Part shown: piece by piece, positions 26,182-35,647 of the stretch | Numbering within the stretch: position 1 is the stretch's first letter | Layout: every line of letters begins with the position of its first letter | Assembly: GCA_050953365.1 (NCBI GenBank) | Contig: JBMNMN010000006.1 | Coordinates: 112,776 to 176,775, forward strand | Source of the DNA: UBA1426 sp050953365 | GTDB taxonomy: Bacteria > Bacillota > Clostridia > Peptostreptococcales > Anaerovoracaceae | Direction: 5' to 3' | Length of the DNA stretch: 64,000 nucleotides | Translations under genes and position numbers: made by a program | The notes under the pieces: model-generated | Told to the model about the DNA's origin: nothing | What the model saw: only the letters and a program-made list of their open reading frames with translations | Database searches by the model: none

Positions 26182-28146
26182 GTGTCTATTGCCAGAATGA
26201 AGAAGCTTTCCGTCATCGGCCTTGTCTCCGATCGGGACCTGTTGATGGAAAAGCTTATGACGTTAGGGGTTGTCGAGATCAAAGATCAGGAGGAAACGCT
26301 CGGCGACAGTCAATGGCACGAAATGGTCGCCCGTGATTCCGACGAAAAAACCGTATCGGAATATGAGAGCCAAATCTCAAAGGTCAGTCAGGCTTTAGGT
26401 GTTCTAGAGAAATATGGAACCGGTAAAAAGCCTTTGCTATATACGAAAAAGCCGATTTCCCTGCGAGAGTTCCAAAAGGCATTGGAGCAGAAACAGCAAA
26501 TTGAAGATAAAGTTTCCAAAATCAGCGCTCTTTCCGCTCGCCATGCAGAGCTGACCAATTCCATAAATAAAATTGAATCCTTGAAGCTTTCTTTAGAACC
26601 ATGGATCGAGTATGACGTGCCTCTTTCCCAGCAGTCTACCATGACCACGGATATTATCCTTGGCGTGGTCCCTGCTGCCGTGGACGCCCTCCAACTCATA
26701 AAAGAATTGGAAGAAAAGGTGCCGGAAAGCGCGGCCAAGTTGATTAAAAGCGATGCGGAGCAGCATTATCTTTCTGTGATATGTCTGAAAGCAGAACGTG
26801 ATGCGGCAGATGAGATTTTTAGAACTTACGGTTTTTCAAAAGTTCAATTCGGAGATCTGACGGGCACGGCAAAAGAAAATATCGAAGCCTTGGAAAAGAA
26901 AGTGGAAGAGCTGGCTGCAGAAAGGGCTAAAATCGAAGAGTCCATTCGCGCCCATGAAGAGGACAGGCAAGATCTGGAGCTGCTCTTCGACAAACTTACC
27001 ATTCTGAGGGATAAAGCCGCTATCCGGCAAAATCTGTTAGTAACGAAGAAGACTTTTTATATGAGCGGCTGGCTTCCTGCAAGGGCTGCCGATAAGGTAA
27101 GCAGTGTCCTTGAGGAAGTGGGTTGCTATTTTCAAATAGAAGATCCGGAAAAAGGGGAAGAAACGCCGGTGCTATTATTAAACGGCGGTTTCTCAACGCC
27201 TTTTGAAGCCATTACGAAACTATATGCGCTGCCGGATTCCAGATCCGTAGACGCCACCCCGTTCTTCTCCCTGTCTTATGCCATATTTTTCGGCATGATG
27301 CTTGGAGATGCAGCCTACGGAATCGTCATGGCGGTTCTAACGGGATGGATCCTGAAAAAATATAAGCTTGAAGGTATGAAGTACCAGCTTATAAAGATGT
27401 TCTTCTACTGTGGCATTTCAACCGCCTTCTGGGGCGCCATGTTTGGCGGATGGTTCGGTGACTTAGTTGCCGTTGTAGGCAGAACTTTCTTTAATGTGGA
27501 AATATCCATTCCTCCCATCTGGTTCAGTCCTCTGGATGATCCTATGAAGCTGCTATTGTTCTGCTTCCTTTTGGGCGGACTGCACCTTTTCATCGGCATG
27601 GGATTAAACGCCTGGTTGTCTATCAAGGACGGAAGGCCCTTGGATGCTGTTTTTGACGTGGGACTCTGGTATCTGCTGCTTATCGGTGTCACCCTGCTTT
27701 TGGTGGGAGCAGTTCCCGGACTTGCAAAATGGATGGCCATTATCGGCGCGGCAGGTATTGTGTTGACCGGCGGCAGAAACAGGAGAGGTATCGGAAAAGT
27801 CATCGGAGGATTGGGAAGCCTGTACGGCATTACCGGCTATCTGTCCGACGTTCTGTCTTATTCCAGACTCTTGGCTCTCGGCTTGGCTTCCAGCGTTATT
27901 GCTTCCGTGGTTAATAACATGGGATCCTTTGGCGGATCAGGCATAAAGGGCGTTATAGTGATGATCATAGCCTTCGCCATCGGGCATACGTACAATTTCG
28001 CGATTAACGGTCTCGGCTCTTTTGTCCACTCCTGCAGACTGCAATACGTAGAGTTCTTCGGAAAGTTCTACGTGAGCGGAGGAGAAGCCTTTCAACCGTT
28101 TGGTGAAAATACAAAATATGTAGATATTCTAAGGGAGGAAAACTAA
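26182..28146 (+). CDS. ntpI: V-type ATPase subunit I (membrane stator, a-subunit)
   Basis: A 654-residue protein. The N-terminal half (to about 350) is soluble with coiled coils. The C-terminal half has seven or eight membrane spans with FFSLSYAIFFGMMLGDAAYG, FWGAMFGGWFGD and YLSDVLSYSRLLALGLASSV, the conserved ion-channel region including the essential Arg in YSRLLALGLA. It carries the half-channels for the translocated ion. GTG 26182 directly follows the ntpF stop. Confidence 0.95.
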   Translation: MSIARMKKLSVIGLVSDRDLLMEKLMTLGVVEIKDQEETLGDSQWHEMVARDSDEKTVSEYESQISKVSQALGVLEKYGTGKKPLLYTKKPISLREFQKALEQKQQIEDKVSKISALSARHAELTNSINKIESLKLSLEPWIEYDVPLSQQSTMTTDIILGVVPAAVDALQLIKELEEKVPESAAKLIKSDAEQHYLSVICLKAERDAADEIFRTYGFSKVQFGDLTGTAKENIEALEKKVEELAAERAKIEESIRAHEEDRQDLELLFDKLTILRDKAAIRQNLLVTKKTFYMSGWLPARAADKVSSVLEEVGCYFQIEDPEKGEETPVLLLNGGFSTPFEAITKLYALPDSRSVDATPFFSLSYAIFFGMMLGDAAYGIVMAVLTGWILKKYKLEGMKYQLIKMFFYCGISTAFWGAMFGGWFGDLVAVVGRTFFNVEISIPPIWFSPLDDPMKLLLFCFLLGGLHLFIGMGLNAWLSIKDGRPLDAVFDVGLWYLLLIGVTLLLVGAVPGLAKWMAIIGAAGIVLTGGRNRRGIGKVIGGLGSLYGITGYLSDVLSYSRLLALGLASSVIASVVNNMGSFGGSGIKGVIVMIIAFAIGHTYNFAINGLGSFVHSCRLQYVEFFGKFYVSGGEAFQPFGENTKYVDILREEN

Positions 28147-28644
28147 ATGAACGTTGTATTTGAAAACCTATTATTTAACGGTGTTTTTCTGGCAATGGCA
28201 GGGGCCGCAGTGGCAGCTATTGCAGGTATCGGCAGCGCCATCGGCATCGGTATTGCCGGCCAGGCGGCTGCGGGTGTTATCTCAGAAGATCCGAAGAAGT
28301 TCGGGCAGACTTTGATCTTACAGGCTCTTCCCGGCACCCAGGGTATCTACGGTCTGTTGATCGCATTCCTGATCATGACGAAAATCGGCTTGTTGGGCGG
28401 CGACGGATTGCTGGATATCACCATGGCCCAAGGAGCATACATCTTTGCATCGGGGATTCCCATCGGGCTTGTAGGTATTTTCTCCGGAATCGCTCAGGGA
28501 AAATCCTCTGCAGCAAGTATCATGCTTATTTCGAAGAGACCGGAAGAGCTGGCAAAGGGTATGGTATACCCTGCCATGGTAGAGACCTACGCGGTATTGG
28601 CACTTCTGATTTCCTTCCTGATGCTCAACGGAATTCAGATATAA
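28147..28644 (+). CDS. ntpK: V-type ATPase rotor subunit K (sodium-type)
   Basis: A 165-residue four-helix proteolipid, a duplicated hairpin. The sodium ligands defined in Enterococcus hirae NtpK are all present: L61, T64 and Q65 in LPGTQGIYG at identical numbering, Q117 in GIAQGK (E. hirae Q110) and E146 in PAMVETYA (E139). This supports sodium rather than proton coupling. It starts seven bases after AGGGAGG at the end of ntpI. A 200-base gap with 26-30-bp repeats follows, unusual inside such an operon. Confidence 0.95.
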   Translation: MNVVFENLLFNGVFLAMAGAAVAAIAGIGSAIGIGIAGQAAAGVISEDPKKFGQTLILQALPGTQGIYGLLIAFLIMTKIGLLGGDGLLDITMAQGAYIFASGIPIGLVGIFSGIAQGKSSAASIMLISKRPEELAKGMVYPAMVETYAVLALLISFLMLNGIQI

Positions 28645-28648
28645 TAAA

Positions 28649-28790
28649 GATGGGTCGCCGCAAGGGTAGATCGTGATGATGAATGCCCCGGAAGTAAATC
28701 GTGGTTATGGGTCGTTGCAAGTAGATCGCGATGATGGTCTACCGAGAGTAGAACGTGACGATGTATCGCCGTAAGAGATGATCGGGGCGA
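28649..28790. repeat. Degenerate 26-30-bp repeats between ntpK and ntpE
   Basis: About five imperfect units of the type AAGTAGATCGTGATGATGG (GTAGATCG, GTAAATCG, GTAGATCG, GTAGAACG). They sit in transcribed operon DNA. No gene. Confidence 0.7.
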
Positions 28791-28844
28791 AAACGGAAAA
28801 TAATGCACATTTGGTAATGAGCATTGAATGAGGATGGAGTAACA

Positions 28845-29426
28845 ATGAGCATTGAAAATATAACAGGCAAAATATTGGCCGAAGCTCGCGAACAAAGCGA
28901 GCAGGTCTTGAAAGAAGCGGGCGATAAAAGCCGCGCCATAATAGAGAAGGCCGAAGCTCAGGCGGAGAAGATCCGAAAGGAGCATGAGGAAAAGGCTGAA
29001 GAAGATGCCTGCCTTTTGAAGAGCAGACGGACATCCGTAGCGGAACTGGAAGTCCGCAAAATGAAATTAGCCGCCAAGCAGGCCCTCGTCTCACGGTGCT
29101 TCGACCAGGCGTTGGACAAATTGGCCAACATGGAGGAATCCGAGTATCTGGAGTTTTTAGCCTCCGCTATTTTGGCAACCGGCGCAGAGGGAGGAGAGCT
29201 TCTTCTCAACGAAAGGGACCGGAAGTCCATAGGAGAAAAGCTTGTCAAGAAGGTCAACGAAGCCGGAATGGCCGGGAAGTTAACTTTGGCGGAAGACTCC
29301 ATTGACGCCAAGGGCGGTTTTGTACTCAGAAGAGGTTCCGTGGAAACAAACTCCACGCTGGAAACCATGGTAAATGGCATCCGCGAATCAGCCACGCCGG
29401 ATGTGGTGAAAACATTATTCGGCTAA
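28845..29426 (+). CDS. ntpE: V-type ATPase peripheral-stalk subunit E
   Basis: A 193-residue protein with a long N-terminal helix rich in Glu, Lys and Ala (REQSEQVLKEAGDKSRAIIE) and a globular C-terminus containing DAKGGFVLRRGSVETNST, typical of subunit E. ATG 28845 has GGAG 6-7 bases upstream; an in-frame TTG at 28824 is less likely. It pairs with NtpF in the stator stalk. Confidence 0.92.
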   Translation: MSIENITGKILAEAREQSEQVLKEAGDKSRAIIEKAEAQAEKIRKEHEEKAEEDACLLKSRRTSVAELEVRKMKLAAKQALVSRCFDQALDKLANMEESEYLEFLASAILATGAEGGELLLNERDRKSIGEKLVKKVNEAGMAGKLTLAEDSIDAKGGFVLRRGSVETNSTLETMVNGIRESATPDVVKTLFG

Positions 29427-29476
29427 AAAAGGCGGAATGTCTTTGCAACGGCCGATTGGAAAGGAGGAAGGAGCCG

Positions 29477-30487
29477 GTGGAAGTAGACTTTGGCAAAAAA
29501 GACTATATCTTCGCTTCCTCGCGTGTACGCAGCGTGGAGAAACACTTGCTTTCCCGGGACAAAGCGGAGGCCATGATCGACAGCAAGACGCCGGAAGATG
29601 CTTTGAAGATTTTGTATGACATCGGATACGGAGACGGATCTGACACCCTGTCCCCCGGCCGGTTTGAAACTTTGCTTAAAGAGGAAATCGGCAAGGTCTA
29701 TTCCTTTATCCGCAGCATTGCTCCGGATGAAAAGGAGCTGTATCCCTTCCTGTATCCTTATGATTATCATAACTTGAAAGTATTATTGAAAGCGGAATTC
29801 CTGGACATGGATCCTCAGCCTTTTCTCATGGATATCGGTACCGTTCCGGTGGCCCGGATGACGGCGCTGGTAAGGGAGCGCAATTTTGTGGGGCTTACGG
29901 ACAGGATGCGTAATGCCATTCTGGAAGTGGTGGACGTGTTTTCCAGAACCAGGGATCCGCAGATGATCGACTTCATCTTAGATAAGGCTTGTTATGAGGA
30001 AATGCAGGAATCGGCAGCGGCAGGCGGCCACGAATTCATCATGGATTACGTCAGGCTGCAGGTCGATATCATCAATCTGAAGTCCTTTGTCCGGTGCAGA
30101 CAGATGGGGAAATCCTGGGACTTCTTCTCTCAAGTGTTCATCGACGGCGGCAGGATCCAGGAAAAAATCTTTACGGGAAGTTACGACGAACCTTATGAGC
30201 AGTTTGCGGAAAAACTGATTCCCTACGGTCTTTCCCATGCCATGGCCGAAGGCGGCGCCATGCTTAGAGAGACCGGACGTTTCACCGCTCTTGAGAGACT
30301 CTGCGACAACCGTCTGGTGGAGTTCGCAAAGTCGGCAAAATATATCTCTTTCGGCATCGAACCTCTGGCTGCCTATCTGATTGCAAAGGAAGCCGAGATT
30401 CGCACCGTTCGCATCATCATGACAGGCTTGCTGCAGAAACTCTCAAAAGAGGAAATGGCCCAGAGAGTGAGGGAGACCTATGTATAA
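29477..30487 (+). CDS. ntpC: V-type ATPase subunit C
   Basis: A 336-residue helical protein from GTG 29477, with AAGGAGG 9 bases upstream; an upstream TTG at 29456 overlaps that site. Segments such as YIFASSRVRSVEKHLLSRD, YPFLYPYDYHNLKVLLKAE and EPLAAYLIAKEAEIRTVRII match V-type subunit C/d, the funnel that links rotor ring to central shaft. Its end overlaps ntpG by 8 bases. Confidence 0.93.
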   Translation: MEVDFGKKDYIFASSRVRSVEKHLLSRDKAEAMIDSKTPEDALKILYDIGYGDGSDTLSPGRFETLLKEEIGKVYSFIRSIAPDEKELYPFLYPYDYHNLKVLLKAEFLDMDPQPFLMDIGTVPVARMTALVRERNFVGLTDRMRNAILEVVDVFSRTRDPQMIDFILDKACYEEMQESAAAGGHEFIMDYVRLQVDIINLKSFVRCRQMGKSWDFFSQVFIDGGRIQEKIFTGSYDEPYEQFAEKLIPYGLSHAMAEGGAMLRETGRFTALERLCDNRLVEFAKSAKYISFGIEPLAAYLIAKEAEIRTVRIIMTGLLQKLSKEEMAQRVRETYV

Positions 30488-30800
30488 GATTGCAGTTATT
30501 GGCGACCGTGGCAGCGTATTGGGCTTTAAGGCAGTTGGGTTGGATGTTTTCCCGATAGCCGGCGTTGAGGAGGCCAAAGCAACCCTTCAGCGCATAGCAA
30601 AGGAAGAATACGCAATCATCTATATTACAGAAAAGTTCTGTAAGGACATGGTCGATGAGATAGAAAAGTACAAGGATATGCGCATACCGGCCATCATCCC
30701 CATTCCGGGGATGGACGGAAGCTACGGCGTCGGCATGGCCAATTTAAAGAAGTCCGTAGAGCGGGCCGTAGGCGCGGATATTCTGTTCGGAAATGAGTAA
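30480..30800 (+). CDS. ntpG: V-type ATPase central-shaft subunit F
   Basis: A 106-residue protein, MYKIAVIGDRGSVLGFKAVG at the start and IPAIIPIPGMDGSYG near the end, matching the Rossmann-like subunit F (NtpG) that sits on the shaft. Overlaps ntpC. About 129 bases of GC-rich sequence separate it from ntpA. Confidence 0.93.
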   Translation: MYKIAVIGDRGSVLGFKAVGLDVFPIAGVEEAKATLQRIAKEEYAIIYITEKFCKDMVDEIEKYKDMRIPAIIPIPGMDGSYGVGMANLKKSVERAVGADILFGNE

Positions 30801-30929
30801 CCACAGGCGTCCGTTGGCGGCCGACGTTACGGAAAGTTCAGGCTGCCGACGCCGGGAGAGGTCAGGCGGCCCGCGTTATAAGCTGAAGGCCGCCGACGCT
30901 TAAAAAAGTAAAGGCAGGTGACTGAAAAA

Positions 30930-32708
30930 GTGAACCAAGGGAGAATCGTGAAGGTATCCGGACCGTTGGTGGTAGCCGAAGGCATGCAGAACGCCGACAT
31001 GTTCGACGTAGTCCGGGTAGGTGAGCAGGGACTTATCGGAGAAATCATAGAAATGAGGGGCGACGCCGCTTCCATTCAGGTATATGAAGAGACTGCGGGT
31101 CTGGGCCCGGGAGCAAAGGTGGTCAGCACCGGCGTTCCTCTTTCCGTGGAGCTGGGGCCCGGCATGATCGAAAGTATTTATGATGGAATTCAGCGGCCAC
31201 TGACGGAGATGCTGGAGGTTTCCGGGCCGAATATTAAACGCGGCATCGACTTAAAAGCCCTTTCCCGGACTAAAAAATGGACCTTTGTTCCCACTGTGGA
31301 GGCCGGTCAGCGGGTACAGGCGGGAGACGTCATCGGAACGGTCCAGGAAACAATCATCGTACAGCTTAAGATCATGGTGCCCTATGGGATTGAAGGCGTA
31401 GTCAAAGAAATCAAGAGCGGAGATTTCACCGTGGAAGATGTGGTTTGCGTGGTTGAAAAGGACGACGGTACCCTGGCCGATATCACCATGATGCAAAAAT
31501 GGCCCGTCCGCCGCGGCAGACCCTATAAAGAGAAATTAGTCCCCGAAATGCCTCTTCTGACGGGGCAGCGGGTTATCGATACTTTGTTCCCCATCGCAAA
31601 GGGCGGTGTTGCGGCTGTGCCGGGACCTTTCGGAAGCGGCAAAACCGTAGTACAGCATCAGCTGGCCAAGTGGGCGGATGCGGACATCGTGGTCTACATC
31701 GGATGCGGCGAGCGGGGCAACGAGATGACCGACGTACTCATGGAGTTCCCGGAGCTGAAAGACCCCAAGTCCGGCGAGCCTCTGATGAAACGGACGGTGC
31801 TCATCGCTAACACCTCCGACATGCCTGTAGCCGCACGGGAAGCATCCATTTATACGGGAATTACCATTGCGGAATATTACAGAGACATGGGTTATTCGGT
31901 GGCCTTGATGGCCGACTCCACTTCCCGGTGGGCGGAAGCATTGAGGGAAATGTCCGGGCGGCTTGAGGAAATGCCCGGTGAAGAAGGCTATCCCGCTTAT
32001 CTGGCCTCCCGTCTTGCGCAGTTTTACGAGAGAGCCGGCAGGGTGGTTTGTCTGGGATCCGACGGCCGCGAAGGCGCTCTTTCCGCCATCGGCGCCGTAT
32101 CCCCTCCGGGCGGAGATATTTCCGAGCCCGTTTCCCAGGCTACCCTTCGTATTGTCAAGGTGTTCTGGGGACTGGATGCGTCTTTGGCCTATGCGAGACA
32201 TTTCCCGGCCATTAACTGGCTCACCAGTTACTCTCTTTATGTAGACCGGCTGTCCAAGTGGTTCGCAGATAATGTTAACAAGGAATTCCCCGCGCTTAGG
32301 AGCGAAACCATGAAGCTGCTCCAGGAGGAGGCGGAACTTCAGGAAATCGTTCAGCTGGTCGGTGTGGATGCTCTGTCCTTCCAGGATCAGTTCAAACTGG
32401 AAGCCTGTAAGTCCATCCGTGAGGACTACCTCCACCAGAATGCTTTCCATGATATAGATACTTACGCTTCAACGAACAAACAGTACAAAATGTTGAAGCT
32501 TATCCTGGAATATTACAGGAAAGGCAGCGCCGCCATTGAGCAGGGAGCCGACTACAACAAAGTGGTTTCCATGCCTATTCGGGAGACCATCGGGCGGTTC
32601 AAATACGTCGAAGAATCGGAAGTGGATAAGCAGTTCGAAGCGCTGATGGAGGAACTGACCAAAGGAATACAAGATCTGATCCGCCAGGGAGGTGAGCAGG
32701 ATGATTAA
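30930..32708 (+). CDS. ntpA: V-type ATPase catalytic subunit A
   Basis: A 592-residue protein from GTG 30930 (AGGTGA nine bases upstream; GTG 30918 is an alternative). The start NQGRIVKVSGPLVVAEGM fits the family. The catalytic P-loop GPFGSGKTVVQ lies near residue 232, with the long non-homologous insert typical of A subunits before it and SVALMADSTSRWAEALRE after. It hydrolyses or makes ATP in the V1 head. Overlaps the ntpB start by a few bases. Confidence 0.96.
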   Translation: MNQGRIVKVSGPLVVAEGMQNADMFDVVRVGEQGLIGEIIEMRGDAASIQVYEETAGLGPGAKVVSTGVPLSVELGPGMIESIYDGIQRPLTEMLEVSGPNIKRGIDLKALSRTKKWTFVPTVEAGQRVQAGDVIGTVQETIIVQLKIMVPYGIEGVVKEIKSGDFTVEDVVCVVEKDDGTLADITMMQKWPVRRGRPYKEKLVPEMPLLTGQRVIDTLFPIAKGGVAAVPGPFGSGKTVVQHQLAKWADADIVVYIGCGERGNEMTDVLMEFPELKDPKSGEPLMKRTVLIANTSDMPVAAREASIYTGITIAEYYRDMGYSVALMADSTSRWAEALREMSGRLEEMPGEEGYPAYLASRLAQFYERAGRVVCLGSDGREGALSAIGAVSPPGGDISEPVSQATLRIVKVFWGLDASLAYARHFPAINWLTSYSLYVDRLSKWFADNVNKEFPALRSETMKLLQEEAELQEIVQLVGVDALSFQDQFKLEACKSIREDYLHQNAFHDIDTYASTNKQYKMLKLILEYYRKGSAAIEQGADYNKVVSMPIRETIGRFKYVEESEVDKQFEALMEELTKGIQDLIRQGGEQDD

Positions 32709-34098
32709 GGAATACAGAACCATATCCGAAGTTGCCGGCCCGCTGATGTTGGTTCAGGGCGTTGAAAATGTTACCTATGACGAGCTGGGCGAGATCGAGC
32801 TGCAAAACGGCGAAACCCGGCAGTGCAAGGTGCTGGAGATTAACGGAACCAACGCGTTGGTGCAGCTCTTTGAGAGCGCCGCGGGTATTAACTTGGCGGA
32901 AAGTAAGGTGAGGTTCCTCGGCCGCGGCATCGAATTGGCCGTATCGGAAGACATGTTGGGACGCGTCTTTGACGGTATGGGAAGGCCTATTGACGGCGGC
33001 CCGGAAGTCATTGCCGAGGCGCGGCTGGACATCAACGGTCTGCCCATGAACCCAGCGGCCCGGGACTATCCGGCGGAATTCATCCAGACCGGGGTCTCCG
33101 CCATTGACGGCCTGAACACTCTGGTCAGAGGCCAGAAGCTGCCCATCTTCTCCGGTTCAGGTCTGCCCCACGCCGAGCTGGCGGCGCAGATCGCGCGGCA
33201 GGCAAAGGTTCTGGGAGGCGGAGAAAACTTTGCCGTAGTATTTGCTGCCATCGGTATCACCTTTGAAGAGGCGGACTTCTTCATTTCCGACTTCAAGAGA
33301 ACAGGAGCCATCGACCGGACCGTTCTTTTCACCAACCTGGCCAACGACCCGGCCATTGAGCGTATTTCCACTCCGCGTATCGCTTTGACGGCGGCCGAAT
33401 ACTTGGCCTTTGAGAAAGATATGCACGTTTTGGTCATCCTGACGGACATCACCAACTATGCGGAGGCCCTGCGTGAGGTTTCCGCCGCCCGTAAGGAAGT
33501 TCCCGGCAGAAGAGGATATCCCGGTTATCTTTATACGGACTTGGCTACGTTGTATGAGAGAGCCGGCAGAAAGAAGAACCATCGCGGATCTATTACGCTG
33601 ATTCCGATTTTGACCATGCCGGAGGACGACAAAACTCACCCCATCCCCGACTTAACAGGTTACATCACGGAAGGGCAGATTATTCTCTCCCGTGAACTGC
33701 ACAGAAAGGGCGTCGTGCCGCCCATTGACGTGTTACCGTCCTTATCCCGTCTGAAAGATAAAGGTATCGGTAAAGGCAAGACAAGAGAAGATCATGCGGA
33801 CACTATGAACCAGCTTTTTGCTGCGTATTCCCGCGGAAAGCAGTGCAAGGAGCTGATGGCGATTCTGGGCGAGGCCGCCTTGACGGATATAGATAAGCTG
33901 TACGCTCAATTTGCCGATGCATTCGAGAACCGGTACGTATCCCAAGGCTACGAAACGAACCGGGCCATTGAGGATACTCTAGATCTTGGATGGACGCTGC
34001 TGGATATGCTTCCGAGAAGCGAACTGAAGCGTATTCGTGACGAATATCTGGATAAATACCTGCCTTGTGTCTGTGAAGTCAACAGAAAAGAAGAATAG
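32701..34098 (+). CDS. ntpB: V-type ATPase subunit B
   Basis: A 465-residue non-catalytic nucleotide-binding subunit: IQTGVSAIDGLNTLVRGQKLPIF-type segment, SGSGLPHAELAAQIARQA in place of a canonical P-loop, and PGRRGYPGYLYTDLATLYERAG. ATG 32701 has GGAGGTG about 7 bases upstream, inside the end of ntpA. It alternates with subunit A in the hexameric head. Confidence 0.96.
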   Translation: MIKEYRTISEVAGPLMLVQGVENVTYDELGEIELQNGETRQCKVLEINGTNALVQLFESAAGINLAESKVRFLGRGIELAVSEDMLGRVFDGMGRPIDGGPEVIAEARLDINGLPMNPAARDYPAEFIQTGVSAIDGLNTLVRGQKLPIFSGSGLPHAELAAQIARQAKVLGGGENFAVVFAAIGITFEEADFFISDFKRTGAIDRTVLFTNLANDPAIERISTPRIALTAAEYLAFEKDMHVLVILTDITNYAEALREVSAARKEVPGRRGYPGYLYTDLATLYERAGRKKNHRGSITLIPILTMPEDDKTHPIPDLTGYITEGQIILSRELHRKGVVPPIDVLPSLSRLKDKGIGKGKTREDHADTMNQLFAAYSRGKQCKELMAILGEAALTDIDKLYAQFADAFENRYVSQGYETNRAIEDTLDLGWTLLDMLPRSELKRIRDEYLDKYLPCVCEVNRKEE

Positions 34099-34114
34099 AG
34101 GGAGGTGACGCGGT

Positions 34115-34810
34115 ATGGCACGGCTAAACGTGAATCCTACCAGAATGGTGCTGACCTCTCTGAAAAAGAAGTTGGTCGTTGCGACGCGAGGGCACAAGCT
34201 CTTGAAAGATAAGCGAGATGAGCTGATGAAGCAATTCCTGGAGCTTGCGCGCCAAAACAAAGTGTTGCGGCAAGAAGTGGAACGGCAGTTGGCGGAAGTT
34301 TACCAAAACTTTGCCATTGCCAATGCGGTTATGTCCTCCGAAATGATGGAGGAGGCTTTGATGTACCCGAAACAGGGCGTTTCAATTGAGCTTGGCAAAA
34401 AGAACGTTATGAGCGTAGACGTGCCCGTTTTCAATTTTACGACGAAGACGGCGGATGAGACGGATATCTATCCTTACGGCTTTGCTACTACGTCCGGTGA
34501 GTTGGACAAAGCCATTGCAAGGCTGGCGGAGGTGTTCCCCGTCCTGCTGCAGCTGGCGGCCATGGAAAAGGAAGCGGATCTGCTGGCTCAGGAGATCGAG
34601 AAGACCCGCCGCCGTGTAAATGCGCTGGAGTACATTCTGATTCCCAATTTGCAGGAGACCATCAAATACATCAAAATGAAGCTGGATGAAAATGAGAGGG
34701 GCAATCAGATCCGGCTCATGAAGGTCAAGGACATGATGCTGGCGGAGGTCATAAGAGAGAAGCAGGCCCAAACCGCCGCAGCCTTGGCAGAATATACGCA
34801 GAAGCACTAG
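34115..34810 (+). CDS. ntpD: V-type ATPase central-shaft subunit D
   Basis: A 231-residue, mostly coiled-coil protein starting MARLNVNPTRMVLTSLKKKL and ending with NALEYILIPNLQETIKYIKM, both diagnostic for subunit D, the rotor axle. AGGGAGGTGA precedes ATG. Last gene of the operon; its final codons begin the 107-bp repeat. Confidence 0.96.
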   Translation: MARLNVNPTRMVLTSLKKKLVVATRGHKLLKDKRDELMKQFLELARQNKVLRQEVERQLAEVYQNFAIANAVMSSEMMEEALMYPKQGVSIELGKKNVMSVDVPVFNFTTKTADETDIYPYGFATTSGELDKAIARLAEVFPVLLQLAAMEKEADLLAQEIEKTRRRVNALEYILIPNLQETIKYIKMKLDENERGNQIRLMKVKDMMLAEVIREKQAQTAAALAEYTQKH

Positions 34811-34980
34811 CCCTTTTGGTGGGCACACGGGACATCTGCTCTTGAACTGTCCGCAAGCGGAACTCCGGCGGCGAGTAGCTCCGGCGGGCTACGCACAGAA
34901 GAGGTAGCCCTTTTGGCGGGCACACGGGACATCTGCTCTTGAACTGCCCGCAAGCGGAACTCCGGCGGCGAGTGTCCATG
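34808..34980. repeat. 107-bp-period direct repeat starting at the ntpD stop codon
   Basis: About 68 bases beginning TAGCCCTTTTGG at 34808 recur at 34915 with few differences. The first copy begins at the ntpD stop codon, and the preceding bases CAGAAG also match. The tract lies before the operon terminator and so is probably transcribed. Confidence 0.85.
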
Positions 34981-34996
34981 AAAGACTATACATCGA

Positions 34997-35081
34997 CTTG
35001 GTTTATTCAAACTTGGCTTATTCAAATGTCGCTTGGCTTGTTCAAATATGCTTGGTTTATTCAAATTTAGCTTATTCAAAT
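34997..35081. repeat. Five short CTTGGTTTATTCAAA-type repeats
   Basis: CTTGGTTTATTCAAA, CTTGGCTTATTCAAA, CTTGGCTTGTTCAAA, CTTGGTTTATTCAAA and GCTTATTCAAA follow one another at 15-22-base spacing, still upstream of the terminator. Confidence 0.85.
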
Positions 35082-35084
35082 GTT

Positions 35085-35112
35085 GGCGGGATCTTCGGAT
35101 CCCGCCTTCCTT
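35085..35112 (+). terminator. V-type ATPase operon terminator
   Basis: Perfect 9-bp stem GGCGGGATC / GATCCCGCC closed by a TTCG tetraloop, followed by TTCCTTT. A second stem (CCTTTGGC/GCCAAAGG, about 35128-35155) follows directly. Confidence 0.85.
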
Positions 35113-35178
35113 TAGTCATACTATAAAAGGCCTTTGGCGCACTTAGCCAAAGGCTACCTTCTATAGCGCCTGATTAAT

Positions 35179-35437
35179 AAAATCAACTAATAAAAAGGTT
35201 TTGGATTAAAATAGTTGATTTTCTCACGAAATTTTAGCTAATACTGGCGTTAAAGTGGCAATAATCAGCTAAAATTTGAGTCTTTAGAAAAACTAGCTGA
35301 TATTTTGTTAAAAAAATCAACTATAAAATGAATGATTGACAAAAATAGTTGATTTTTGCAATAAAAACAATAAAAAACTTGAGAATATCATACAAAAGTC
35401 AACTAAGATTTCTTTATTTTGAAATTTTAGTTGATTA
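35179..35437. repeat. Cluster of hairpins built on AATCAACTA / TAGTTGATT and AGCTAAAAT motifs
   Basis: Arms pair at 35179-35189/35212-35222, 35230-35239/35267-35277, 35321-35333/35346-35357 and 35397-35406/35427-35436, with loops of 12-30 bases. The same motif family recurs at 51465-51705. No gene. Confidence 0.75.
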
Positions 35438-35478
35438 TGAATGAGCGAAAAGAACAGAAAGAGACTGTGATTTACATA

Positions 35479-35512
35479 AAATTCCTTGACATCAAGGAAT
35501 TTCAAATATAAT
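35479..35512 (+). promoter_or_regulatory. 24-bp palindrome overlapping a promoter
   Basis: Arms AAATTCCTTGA and TCAAGGAATTT around CA form a perfect 24-bp palindrome (35479-35502). It contains TTGACA (35486-35491); TATAAT follows at 35507-35512 after only 15 bases. It looks like an operator-controlled promoter for the gene at 35648. Confidence 0.45.
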
Positions 35513-35647
35513 ATGTGTGTAAAAATATGGGAGCCGCATAGAGACCTGTAATAATCTTGAGTGGGGTGCTGAATAAAGAGAGACAACAATTCGTACTAAG
35601 TTAAATGTTTTCAGATAGAAAAATATTCAGCAAAATAGTGGAAGGAG

